A stretch of DNA of 63,116 nt from Rubrivivax sp. (GTDB taxonomy: Bacteria > Pseudomonadota > Gammaproteobacteria > Burkholderiales > Burkholderiaceae_C): contig JAEUPB010000024.1 in the NCBI GenBank assembly GCA_016789955.1, positions 1 to 63,116 on the forward strand, in the 5' to 3' direction. The translations under genes were made by a program, and so were the position numbers. Positions 49,089-57,099 of the stretch are shown piece by piece (the first letter of the stretch is position 1; the number at the start of each line of letters is the position of its first letter). Below the pieces are notes generated by a model. That model had not been told where the DNA came from. It searched no databases and saw nothing but the letters and a program-made list of their open reading frames with translations.

Positions 49089-50968
49089 GCCGCGCGCCCC
49101 CGGTAGAGCCAGCGCTGCGCGTAGCCCGCGATGCCCTGCGGGAACAGCAGCACCAGCACGAGGATGATGCCGCCCAGCATCGCGCGCCAGTACTCGGTGT
49201 TGCGCGCCACGGTGTCGTGCAGCCACGTGAAGCTCACCGCGCCGACGATCGGGCCGGCCAGCGTCTGCACCCCGCCCAGCAGCACCATCACGAGGCCGTC
49301 GATGCTCTTGCCCACGTGCAGGCCTTCCGGCGAAATGCTGCCCTTGGAGAACGCGAACAGCGCGCCGGCCAGCCCCGCCACGGCGCCGGCGAACACGAAG
49401 GCGGCCCACTGCACGCGTTTCACGTCGATGCCGATCGCATCGGCACGCAGCGGCGAGTCGCGCCCGGCGCGCATCGCGTAGCCGAACGGCGAGAACAACA
49501 CGCGGCGCAGCGCCCACGCGCCCACCACCACGAATGCCAGCGCGAAGTAGTAGTACGCGCGCTTGTCGGCGAGCCACGGCGCCGGCCACACGCCGGTGAT
49601 GCCGTTGCTGCCGCCGGTCACGCTGTCCCACTGGTAGACGATGGCCCAGGCGATCTGCGAGAACGCCAGCGTCAACATCGCCAGGTACACGCCCGACAGC
49701 CGCACGCTGAACCAGCCGAACAGCGTGGCGAAGGCCGCGGCCACGAGCGGCGCCAGCACCAGCGCCAGCTCCATCGGCGCGCCGGCCTTGCGCACCAGCA
49801 GCGCGGCGCCGTAGGCCGCGAGGCCGAAGTAGGCCGCGTGCCCGAACGAGTGCATGCCGCCCGGCCCCATGATGAAGTGGAGGCTGGCGGCGAACAGCGC
49901 GGCCACCAGCAGGTCGATGGCCAGCACCGTCACGTACGGTGAGCCGGCAGTCAGCAGCGGCAGCAGCACCAGCACGGCGAGCAGCGCGCCGCCGGCCAGC
50001 AGCTCGCGCCGGCCCGCCAGGTGCAGCGGCGCCTCGGCCGCCGACGCATGCCGGCTCGGCGCCTGGGCCTTGCCCAGCAGGCCCCAGGGCCGGACGATCA
50101 GCACCGCGGCCATCACGAGGAACTCGACGACCAGCGTCAGCTTCGAGAACGAGACCTCGATGCCGAACACCTGCACGAGACCGATCCACACGCACACCGC
50201 CTTCAGCTCGGCCACCAGCAGCGCCGCGACGAAGGCGCCGGGGATCGAGCCCATGCCGCCGACGACGACGATGACGAACGCGGCGCCGATGGTGTGCAGG
50301 TCGAGATCGAGGTTGGCTGGCTCGCGCGGCAGCTGCAATGCGCCGCCGAGGCCGGCGAGGAAGGCGCCGAGCGCGAACACCGACGTGAACAGCCACGCCT
50401 GGTTCACGCCGAGCGCGGCGACCATGTCGCGGTCTTGCGTGGCGGCCCGCACCAGCGTGCCCCAGCGGGTGCGCGTCAGCAGCAGCCACAGCAGCCCCAG
50501 CACCACCGGGCCGATGACGATCAGCAGCAGGTCATAGCTCGGGAAGCGCCGGCCGAGGATCTCCACCGAGCCGGCGAAGCCCGCGGCGCGGGGGCCCAGC
50601 AATTCCTCAGGGCCCCACAGGCGCAGCACCACGTCCTTGATGACCAGCGCCAGCGCGAAGGTGGCCAGCAGCTGGAACAGCTCGGGCGCGTGGTAGATGC
50701 GCCGCAGCAGCAGCACTTCCACCACCGCGCCCACCAGGCCCACCGCGATCGCACCGACCAGCAGCGCGGGCCAGAAGCCGATCGTCCCGGCCAGGCGATC
50801 CACCGCCGTGTAGGCGATGTAGATGCCCAGCATGTAGAACGACCCGTGCGCGAAGTTGACGATGCGCGTGACGCCGAAGATCAGCGACAGCCCCGCCGCG
50901 ACGAGGAACAGCGTGGACGCACCGGCCAGCCCGTTGAGCAGCTGGACCAGGAGACCGGAAAGCGACAT
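49085..50968 (-). CDS. Branched-chain-type ABC importer permease, LivH-LivM fusion
   Basis: A 627-residue membrane protein made of both permeases of the importer. Residues 1-300 are LivH-like (GLSLIFGVTRIVNFAHGSFYMLG, GVNQAWLFTSVFALGAFLAGLGGAL, VVGGMGSIPGAFVAALL). A short linker (LLGKAQAPSRHASAAEAP) leads to a LivM-like half (MGPGGMHSFGHAAYFGLAAYG, FGYAMRAGRDSPLRADAIGID, LGGVQTLAGPIVGA). The two are normally separate proteins of about 290 and 330 residues. It is coupled to livG by a 4-base overlap and separated from the binding-protein gene by a strong palindromic repeat. Confidence 0.93.
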   Translation of the reverse strand: MSLSGLLVQLLNGLAGASTLFLVAAGLSLIFGVTRIVNFAHGSFYMLGIYIAYTAVDRLAGTIGFWPALLVGAIAVGLVGAVVEVLLLRRIYHAPELFQLLATFALALVIKDVVLRLWGPEELLGPRAAGFAGSVEILGRRFPSYDLLLIVIGPVVLGLLWLLLTRTRWGTLVRAATQDRDMVAALGVNQAWLFTSVFALGAFLAGLGGALQLPREPANLDLDLHTIGAAFVIVVVGGMGSIPGAFVAALLVAELKAVCVWIGLVQVFGIEVSFSKLTLVVEFLVMAAVLIVRPWGLLGKAQAPSRHASAAEAPLHLAGRRELLAGGALLAVLVLLPLLTAGSPYVTVLAIDLLVAALFAASLHFIMGPGGMHSFGHAAYFGLAAYGAALLVRKAGAPMELALVLAPLVAAAFATLFGWFSVRLSGVYLAMLTLAFSQIAWAIVYQWDSVTGGSNGITGVWPAPWLADKRAYYYFALAFVVVGAWALRRVLFSPFGYAMRAGRDSPLRADAIGIDVKRVQWAAFVFAGAVAGLAGALFAFSKGSISPEGLHVGKSIDGLVMVLLGGVQTLAGPIVGAVSFTWLHDTVARNTEYWRAMLGGIILVLVLLFPQGIAGYAQRWLYRGRAA

Positions 50969-51024
50969 CGCGATGTGTCCCGACAGCCCCGATCAAGCGG
51001 CCGCCGCGGAACCGGCTGCGCCGG

Positions 51025-51076
51025 GCCGCTGGCGGCGCCCCCTCGAGGGGGAGGCGCCGTCGGCGCCTCGGGGGTG
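51025..51076 (-). repeat. REP-like palindromic element between livJ and permease gene
   Basis: Two adjacent inverted repeats: a perfect 14-bp palindrome CCCCCTCGAGGGGG (51038-51051) and a hairpin with 8-bp arms GAGGCGCC (51051-51058) and GGCGCCTC (51062-51069) around a 3-nt loop. It begins 12 bases past the livJ stop on the transcribed strand. I recall this sequence type as a dispersed intergenic repeat in Burkholderiales. As in E. coli malE-malF, such an element after a binding-protein gene could protect its mRNA and give it higher expression than the permease. Confidence 0.7.
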
Positions 51077-51081
51077 GTCCA

Positions 51082-52278
51082 TCAGTTCGCCGCGCGCAGC
51101 TTCTTCACCTCGTCGGCCGAGGGCAGGTACTTCGCGCCGTCGAGGTAGCGGTAGTCGACCATCACGCCCTTGCCGCCCTCGTTCTTCGTGCGGCCGACGA
51201 AGGCGCCCATCGTCGACTGGTTGTCCTCGGGGCGGTAGGTGATGCGGCCGAACGGCGTGTCGACGGCCAGCCCGCGGAAGGCCGCGACCATCTTCTCGCT
51301 GTCGGTGCTGCCGGCCTTGGCCACGCCGGCGGCCACCGACTTGATCAGCGCGTAGCCCACCACCGAGCCCAGGCGCGGGTAGTCGTTGAACTTCTTCTGG
51401 TACGCCGCGAGGAAGGCCTTGTGCTCGTTGGTGTTGATGCCGTTCCACGGGTATCCGGTGACGATCCAGCCGTTGGGCGTCTCGTCCTTCAGCGGGTCGA
51501 GGTACTCGGGCTCGCCGGTCAGCAGGCTCACCACCTCGCGCCCGGTGAACAGGCCCCGCGTGTTGCCCTCGCGCACGAACTTCGACAGGTCGGCGCCGAA
51601 CAGCACGTTGAACACGGCGTCGGGCTTGGCGTCGATCAGCGCCTGCACCACGGGCCCGGCTTCCAGCTTGCCCAGCGGCGGCGCCTGCTCGCCGACGAAC
51701 TCCACGTCGGGCTGTGCCTTCTTCAGCAGCTCCTTGAAGCTCGCCGCGGCCGACTGTCCGTACTCGTAGTTCGGGTAGACGACGGCCCAGCGCTTCTTCT
51801 TCAGCTTGGCCGCCTCGGGCACCAGCATCGCCACCTGCATGTAGGTGGAGGGGCGCAGCCGGTAGGTGTAGGCGTTGCCGTTGGTCCAGACGATCTTGTC
51901 GGTGAGCGGCTCGCCGGCGAGGAAGAAGGTCTTCTTCTGCTTGGCGAAGTCGGTCAGCGCCAGGCCGATGTGCGACAGGAAGGTGCCGGTCAGCACGTCG
52001 ATCTTCTCGCGCGACAGCAGCTCCTCGGCCACGCGCACGGCGTCGCCGGGGTTGGCGTTGTCGTCGCGGGTGATCAGCTCGAGCTTGCGCCCGCCGAGCA
52101 GGCCGCCGGCGGCGTTGACCTCGTCGACCGCGAGCTCCATGCCCTTCTTGTAGGGCTCGAGGAACGCGGGCTGCGCCTTGTAGCTGTTGACTTCGCCGAT
52201 CTTGATCGGGGCCTGGGCCTGTGCGGCCAGCGCCACGGCGCCCAGGGCGGCGGCGAAGAGTCGGGTCGTGATCGTCAC
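51082..52278 (-). CDS. livJ: Branched-chain-type ABC importer substrate-binding protein
   Basis: A 398-residue periplasmic type 1 binding protein. The signal peptide is LFAAALGAVALAAQAQA; the mature part begins PIKIGEVNSYKAQPAFLEPYKKGMELAVDEVNAAGGLLGGRKLELITRDD, typical of the LivJ/AmiC-like family. Relatives bind amino acids, amides, urea or aromatic acids. Here the gene sits between AA_synth genes and the permease in a pyridine-degradation cluster, so a pyridine carboxylate or breakdown product is a plausible ligand, by inference only. GGAGAT precedes the start. Confidence 0.92.
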   Translation of the reverse strand: MTITTRLFAAALGAVALAAQAQAPIKIGEVNSYKAQPAFLEPYKKGMELAVDEVNAAGGLLGGRKLELITRDDNANPGDAVRVAEELLSREKIDVLTGTFLSHIGLALTDFAKQKKTFFLAGEPLTDKIVWTNGNAYTYRLRPSTYMQVAMLVPEAAKLKKKRWAVVYPNYEYGQSAAASFKELLKKAQPDVEFVGEQAPPLGKLEAGPVVQALIDAKPDAVFNVLFGADLSKFVREGNTRGLFTGREVVSLLTGEPEYLDPLKDETPNGWIVTGYPWNGINTNEHKAFLAAYQKKFNDYPRLGSVVGYALIKSVAAGVAKAGSTDSEKMVAAFRGLAVDTPFGRITYRPEDNQSTMGAFVGRTKNEGGKGVMVDYRYLDGAKYLPSADEVKKLRAAN

Positions 52279-52337
52279 GGGTGCATCTCCTTCACGGTGC
52301 GTTCGGTGGTGGGTTCATGCTGATCCGCGAGGGCGGG

Positions 52338-52916
52338 TCAGCGCAATCCGTCCTGTCCCTTGATCTCGGCGACCTGCAGGCCGCCGATGCGCGGCAAGGG
52401 GCGGCCGCTGTCGGTCACGACCACGGCCACGACGATCTCGCGGGCACGGGGCGCGTCGGCGATGCGGGCTTCCATCGCGTCGAAGTGGCTGCGCACGAAG
52501 GCGGCATCCTTGTGGCCCAGCGGCACGTCCACCGCGGTGCCCACGCCGCCCTGCTTCTTGGCCGAAGGCACCAGGGCCGCGCCCTTGCTGACGGCCGCGC
52601 GCAGCGGCGCGCCGAGCTTGGGGTGCAGGATCGCCGCGGCGTGCTCGAGCTCGCCGGCCTCGCCGACGATCGCCGCCTTGCCGTAGCTGTGCGCCTGTTC
52701 CGGCGCGATGCCCAGCGCCTGCACGCAGCGCTGGCCGAGCAGCCCGCCGAGTTCCTCGCCGATGGCGATCAGCTCGTCGAGGTTCTCGACGTAGCGGCCT
52801 GCGCAGGGGTTCTCGATCACCGCCATCGCCAGCGCCTTGCGGGTCGGGGGCTCGACGGCCTTGTCCATCTCAAGGTGGATCTCGTCGATCTGGACGACGA
52901 GCTTGCGGATCTTCAT
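52338..52916 (-). CDS. AA_synth (amino acid synthesis) family protein, copy 1
   Basis: A 192-residue cytosolic protein of the AA_synth family (PF06684), no established enzymatic activity. It begins MKIRKLVVQIDEIHLEMDK and has the family segments ENPCAGRYVENL, AHSYGKAAIVGEAGELEHAAAIL and a C-terminal SHFDAMEARI-DAPRAREIVVAV stretch. It is a paralogue of the next gene upstream (52948-53592). I use ATG 52916, where homology to the paralogue starts; upstream codons overlap that gene. The conserved place next to nicotinate genes suggests a role in pyridine-ring catabolism, not amino-acid synthesis. Confidence 0.82.
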   Translation of the reverse strand: MKIRKLVVQIDEIHLEMDKAVEPPTRKALAMAVIENPCAGRYVENLDELIAIGEELGGLLGQRCVQALGIAPEQAHSYGKAAIVGEAGELEHAAAILHPKLGAPLRAAVSKGAALVPSAKKQGGVGTAVDVPLGHKDAAFVRSHFDAMEARIADAPRAREIVVAVVVTDSGRPLPRIGGLQVAEIKGQDGLR

Positions 52917-52947
52917 GGTCAACCCTGTCCTTCGATGCGAGCGGCGT

Positions 52948-53592
52948 TCAACGCTGCCCATCCCACACGGCGATGTCGGCCGCCTTGAGCCCGCCCACGC
53001 GGGCATGGATGCGCGAACCGGTGCTCATGGCGAGCACGACCACCATCTCGTGCGAGCGCGGGGCATCGGGGATGCGGAACTCGAAGGCGTCGAAGTGGCT
53101 GCGGACGTACGACGCGTTGATGTTCGTCAGCGGCACGTCGAGCGTGGCGCCCGGGCCGCCGACCTTCTTCGTCGAGGGCACGATGGCCAGCGCGTTGCCG
53201 CTCTGGGCCTTCTTCCCCTCTGGCGCCTGGCCCTTGGCGTAGGCCGCCCGGTCGCCCTTCCAGCCCAGCAGTTCGCGCATCGCGTAGCCGCCGGGCACGT
53301 GCCACAGCGCGCCATGCTCGAGTTCCCCGGCCTCGCCGATGATCGCGCCCTTGCCGTAGCCCTGGATCGCGTCGGCCGGCACCGCCATCGCGGCGAGCAA
53401 CTGCTGGGCCAGGCGCAGGCCCAGTGGCTGCAGTGCATCCATCATCGGCATCAGATCCTCGACGTAGCGACCGGCGTACGGGTTCTTCAGCACCGCGCCG
53501 ATCGCCCCGCGCTTGAGCGGCTGCGCGGCCACCGGGCCACCCTCGTGGAAGATGTCTTCGAGCTGCGTGACGATGCGGCGGATCTCGATCAT
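52948..53592 (-). CDS. AA_synth family protein, copy 2
   Basis: A 214-residue paralogue of the previous gene, slightly longer by an insertion around residues 95-125 (YAMRELLGWKGDRAAYAKGQ). It shares IEIRRIVTQLEDIFHEGG, KNPYAGRYVEDL, YGKGAIIGEAGELEHGALWH and NASYVRSHFDAFEFRIPDAPRSHEMVVVLA. The conserved Glu-Leu-Glu-His in both copies could be a metal or catalytic site, but that is inference. Tandem copies suggest a heteromer. It begins 30 bases after the UPF0280 gene on the same strand, within one operon. GTACCCCCC precedes ATG; no strong ribosome site. Confidence 0.85.
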   Translation of the reverse strand: MIEIRRIVTQLEDIFHEGGPVAAQPLKRGAIGAVLKNPYAGRYVEDLMPMMDALQPLGLRLAQQLLAAMAVPADAIQGYGKGAIIGEAGELEHGALWHVPGGYAMRELLGWKGDRAAYAKGQAPEGKKAQSGNALAIVPSTKKVGGPGATLDVPLTNINASYVRSHFDAFEFRIPDAPRSHEMVVVLAMSTGSRIHARVGGLKAADIAVWDGQR

Positions 53593-53622
53593 GGGGGGTA
53601 CCTCGGTGCGGGAGCGCGTGGG

Positions 53623-54483
53623 TCAGGCGGCGAGGGGAAGGTGGGCGGAGTCGCCGGCGAGCGTGAGGCACCGGCCCTGGCAGACCAGTGCCGCGTCGTG
53701 CACGAGCCCGAGCGCGTGCAACTCGCGTGCCACGCGCAGGCCCCGCGCCAGCGCCTGCTCCACTTGCGCGGCGGGCAGCGTCGGCACGTCGACGGTGACG
53801 AGCCGATCGCCGAGGTCGGAGTCGTCCTTCAGGGTCGATGCCGGCGCGCGGCGGATGCGCACGTCGTCGACGTTCACGGCGTTGGCGATCACCGTTGCGG
53901 CGGCGTCGGCCCTGCTCGCTGTGGCGGCCAGCACCGTGACGCAGTCGGCGATGCCCAGCGAATGGCTGCGGCCGCGCCAGCCGCTGGTGGCGACGCCGCG
54001 CACCGGATCGGTGTGCTGCACCGCGAAGCGGCCGTCGAGCGCGGTGCGGCGGCGCGCGATGTCGGCCACGAGCCCGACGCGCACCGACTCGCCCTCGGCC
54101 AGGTGCAGCGCGATGTCGCCGCCGTTGTTGATCCAGGCGCGGCGGACGCCGGCTGCGCGGTAGCAGCCGACCAGCTCCTCGGCCACCGATCCGGCCACGG
54201 CGGCCATCGGCGTGATGAAGTCGGCGGGCATCGCGGCGCAGGCGTGCCACATGCGGCGGGCCATCGGGCCCCGCAGCGGGCACGGGTCACCGGCGGCCAC
54301 GGGGCGCTTCAGCTGCGGCAGCTCGGCGACCAGCTCCTGCAGGATCGTCGAGTAGCGCCGCCAGGCGCGCTCGTGCGCGGCGTCGACGGCCTGCTCGTCG
54401 CCGTCGGCGCCGATGACGAGCTCGATCGGGCCGTGCACCCAGTGCCAGCGGCGGCCATCGAGCGGCGTGCGTTGCGGACCCAT
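53623..54483 (-). CDS. UPF0280 family protein (ApbE-like fold)
   Basis: A 286-residue protein of the UPF0280 family, which I recall as structurally related to the FAD:protein FMN transferase ApbE. It shows MPADFITPMAAVAGSVAEELV, RRAWINNGGDIALHL and the segment SGWRGRSHSLGIADCVTVLAATASRADAAATVIANAVN, the last resembling the ApbE motif in which Asp and Thr hold metal and flavin. It starts 20 bases after the Fe-S reductase gene. Since 6-hydroxynicotinate reductase of E. barkeri is reported to carry covalently bound flavin, this protein might attach it; that is a hypothesis. Confidence 0.82.
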   Translation of the reverse strand: MGPQRTPLDGRRWHWVHGPIELVIGADGDEQAVDAAHERAWRRYSTILQELVAELPQLKRPVAAGDPCPLRGPMARRMWHACAAMPADFITPMAAVAGSVAEELVGCYRAAGVRRAWINNGGDIALHLAEGESVRVGLVADIARRRTALDGRFAVQHTDPVRGVATSGWRGRSHSLGIADCVTVLAATASRADAAATVIANAVNVDDVRIRRAPASTLKDDSDLGDRLVTVDVPTLPAAQVEQALARGLRVARELHALGLVHDAALVCQGRCLTLAGDSAHLPLAA

Positions 54484-54502
54484 CGCGCCGTTCACCGAAT
54501 CG

Positions 54503-56104
54503 TCAGCCGAGCATCGGCGGTGCGCCGATCGGCCAGGGGTTGGGATCGGGGTGCTGGCCCCAGCGTCGCGCGGTGGGGGCGCCGTCGTGATGCCAGGCGC
54601 CGCTGGCCAGCACCTGCTGCAGCGTGCGCACGTGGTCCATGTGGCCGCCGAGCGCTCGGTAGTCGTCGGCGCGCATCGTGAACTCGATGGGCGCAACGAT
54701 GGCCGGCGTGGGCACGGTGCCGAAGCTGCGGTCGGGCATGCGCAGCACGTCGGACATCATCGTGATGCCGCCGCCCGGCCACACGTAGGCCGGCGCGCCG
54801 CCGCAGGTGACGTTGACGAGCAGCCGCTTGATCATGCGGGTGAGCAGCACCGGGTTCTCGGTGACGCCCGCGCGCAGGCTGCCGCCGGCACCACCGAGGA
54901 ACAGCACCGAGGTCAGCGACGGTTCGCAGTTCTCGCCGATGCGCGCGACGACCTGCGCCACCTCTGGCGGCATAGGCTGCTCGCGCGGCACGAGCGCGTC
55001 GTCGAGCACGTACCAGGCGGCGTGCTCGCCGGTGGTGGAGGTCATCAGCAGCCGCAGGCCCGGCCGCGCCACGTCGGGATCCCAGCCCTCGATGATCGAC
55101 AGCGGGTCGACGAGGTCGGTGCCGCCCCAGCCGGTGCCCGGGTTGGCCACCTGGAAGTACCGCCCCGGCGTGGACTTGCGGCCACGGATCTTCAGCCCCG
55201 ATGCCGGCATGTCCAGGCAGCGGCCGGCCTGGTGCTCGGTGAGCACGCCGGTGATGTGGTCGTCGACCACCACCACCTCGTCGGCGCGGCCCCAGAGCTG
55301 CTTCGCGAAGATGCCGATGGTGGCCGAGCCGCAGCCGACGCGCATGCGCTGCTCGCGCACGCCGTTGACGATGGGCGCCTGCCCGGCCTGCACGACGAGC
55401 TGCGAGCCGCCGTCGATCGACAGTTCCACCGCTTCCTTGTTGCCGAGCGCGGCCATCATGTCGCAGGTGATGCGGCCTTCCTTCTTGCTGCCGCCGGTGA
55501 GGTGGTGCACGCCGCCCAGCGACAGCATCTGCGAGCCGTACTCGGCGGTGGTGACGTGCCCCACCACCTCGCCGCGGCAGCGCACGTTGGCCTGCTCGGG
55601 GCCGAGCCAGCGGTCGGTGTCGATCTTCAGCTTGAAGCTGCAGTAGCTGAAGATGCCTTCGGTGACGACGGTGATCATGTCGACGCCGTCGTGCTCGGAC
55701 TGCACGATGAACGGCGCCGGCTTGTAGTCAGGGTAGGTCGTGGAGGCGCCGACGCCGGTGACGAACACCTCGTCGCCGCGCAGCAGGCCGCCGGAGGCGT
55801 CGCCGTCGGCCGGGGCCACGGGCTCGTGGGTGTCGGGGGCGATGAACGGCACCACGGCACCGTCGCCGGATTCGAGCGTGCGGCGCAGCAGCAGCACCGG
55901 GTCGAGCCTCACCAGCACCCCCGCGTGATTGGCGTAGCGGTCGCAGGCGCCGGCCTTGCCCGGGCTGATCTGGCACAGAACCGGGCAGGCGTTGCACTCG
56001 ATCTTGCCGGCGGCCATGCGCTCGTTGCGCGGGCGGGCGCGCTCGAGCACCTGCGGCTCGGGCGCCGCCTCGGAAAGGCCGTCGGTCTTGGTGTGCTCGG
56101 TCAT
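54503..56104 (-). CDS. hnr: 6-hydroxynicotinate reductase-like iron-sulfur protein
   Basis: A 533-residue protein with an N-terminal cluster motif CNACPVLC-x9-C (Cys37, 40, 44, 54), followed by a long mixed alpha/beta part with further cysteines (RCRGE, ITCDMM, VGCGSATIG, ENCEPS, VTCGGAP). I assign it to the 6-hydroxynicotinate reductase group, which reduces 6-hydroxynicotinate to 1,4,5,6-tetrahydro-6-oxonicotinate using a low-potential donor. The call rests on remembered similarity plus neighbours: divergent ferredoxin-NADP reductase, enamidase, nicotinate dehydrogenase. ATG 56104 gives a normal start; an upstream ATG at 56158 is possible but closer to the operator. It heads the long minus-strand operon. 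Confidence 0.75.
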   Translation of the reverse strand: MTEHTKTDGLSEAAPEPQVLERARPRNERMAAGKIECNACPVLCQISPGKAGACDRYANHAGVLVRLDPVLLLRRTLESGDGAVVPFIAPDTHEPVAPADGDASGGLLRGDEVFVTGVGASTTYPDYKPAPFIVQSEHDGVDMITVVTEGIFSYCSFKLKIDTDRWLGPEQANVRCRGEVVGHVTTAEYGSQMLSLGGVHHLTGGSKKEGRITCDMMAALGNKEAVELSIDGGSQLVVQAGQAPIVNGVREQRMRVGCGSATIGIFAKQLWGRADEVVVVDDHITGVLTEHQAGRCLDMPASGLKIRGRKSTPGRYFQVANPGTGWGGTDLVDPLSIIEGWDPDVARPGLRLLMTSTTGEHAAWYVLDDALVPREQPMPPEVAQVVARIGENCEPSLTSVLFLGGAGGSLRAGVTENPVLLTRMIKRLLVNVTCGGAPAYVWPGGGITMMSDVLRMPDRSFGTVPTPAIVAPIEFTMRADDYRALGGHMDHVRTLQQVLASGAWHHDGAPTARRWGQHPDPNPWPIGAPPMLG

Positions 56105-56169
56105 GGGGGTGGTGACGACACCGGGAACTTGCTGCTGACGCCGCCGCGGATGTAGCATCCGCTGAACGT

Positions 56170-56191
56170 TGATGTTGTGAACACTACATCA
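56170..56191. promoter_or_regulatory. Likely TetR operator in the divergent hnr/fpr promoter region
   Basis: Arms TGATGTTGTG (56170-56179) and CACTACATCA (56182-56191) flank a central AA; 9 of 10 positions pair, giving a near-perfect 22-bp palindrome in the only AT-rich spot of the 165-bp region between the divergent genes. Size and symmetry fit a TetR-type dimer site, and a tetR gene is the second gene to the right. No second copy was noticed elsewhere in the cluster. Confidence 0.7.
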
Positions 56192-56269
56192 GATGCGATC
56201 CAATCTAGCGCAAAGCCCCGCGTGCCGCAAGGCGGCGTTCCCGCAGGTCTCGCGTGTCGCGGAGGAGCG

Positions 56270-57079
56270 ATGACCACCAAGTCCGCCGCGGCGCCTGCCG
56301 CGCCGTCGTCGAAGTTCCACCACGAGCGGGTTCTCAGCGTCCACCACTGGACCGACCGGCTGTTCAGCTTCACCACCACGCGCGACATGTCGCTGCGCTT
56401 CGCCAACGGCCACTTCACGATGATCGGCCTCGTGGTGGACGGCAAGCCGCTGCTGCGCGCTTACAGCATCGCCAGCGCCAACCACGAGGACCACCTCGAG
56501 TTCCTCAGCATCAAGGTGCACAACGGCCCGCTGACGTCGCGGCTGCAGCACATCCGGCCGGGCGACTCGCTGGTGGTGGGCCGCAAGCCCACCGGTACGC
56601 TGGTCGTCGACTACCTGCGTCCGGGCCGGCGGCTGTACCTGCTGGCCACCGGCACCGGCCTGGCGCCGTTCCTGGCCATCGTGCGGGACCCCGAGGTGTA
56701 CGAGCGCTACGAGCAGATCGTGCTGGTGCACGGCGTGCGGCAGAAGGACGAACTGGCCTACCACGACATGCTCACCGAGCACCTGCCGAGCCACGAGTAC
56801 CTGGGCGAGCTGGTGCGCGAGAAGCTGCGCTACGTGCCCACCGTCACGCGCGAGCCGTACCGCCGCATGATGCGCATCCCGCAGCTCATCCGCAGCGGCG
56901 CGTTGGCCACGGAGCTGCAGCTGCCGGAGATGAATGCCGCCGACGACCGCGTGATGATCTGCGGCAGCCCGGCGATGCTGCGCGAGCTGAAAGACCTGCT
57001 CGAGCAGCGCGGCTTCGTCGAAGGCAGCACCACGGCGCCGGGCGACTACGTCGTCGAACGCGCGTTCGTCGAGCAGTAG
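56270..57079 (+). CDS. fpr: Ferredoxin--NADP reductase (bacterial FPR type)
   Basis: A 269-residue flavoprotein that shuttles electrons between NADPH and ferredoxin or flavodoxin. FAD binding: LRAYSIASAN (RxYS); NADP binding: LLATGTGLAPFLAI and VMICGSPAML; the C-terminus VVERAFVEQ is the subclass signature with the terminal aromatic replaced by a short tail. I chose ATG 56270, where GGAGGAG stands 3-9 bases upstream. The longer frame from 56177 would run over the operator. It is divergent from the reductase and likely supplies it with low-potential electrons through a ferredoxin encoded elsewhere. Confidence 0.93.
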   Translation: MTTKSAAAPAAPSSKFHHERVLSVHHWTDRLFSFTTTRDMSLRFANGHFTMIGLVVDGKPLLRAYSIASANHEDHLEFLSIKVHNGPLTSRLQHIRPGDSLVVGRKPTGTLVVDYLRPGRRLYLLATGTGLAPFLAIVRDPEVYERYEQIVLVHGVRQKDELAYHDMLTEHLPSHEYLGELVREKLRYVPTVTREPYRRMMRIPQLIRSGALATELQLPEMNAADDRVMICGSPAMLRELKDLLEQRGFVEGSTTAPGDYVVERAFVEQ

Positions 57080-57099
57080 GCGGGCCGGGCGCTCCCGCG

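Noticed and set aside
56177-56269. Upstream start for the ferredoxin-NADP reductase
   Set aside because: It would place the start inside the 22-bp palindrome; ATG 56270 has a perfect GGAGGAG and fits the family length.
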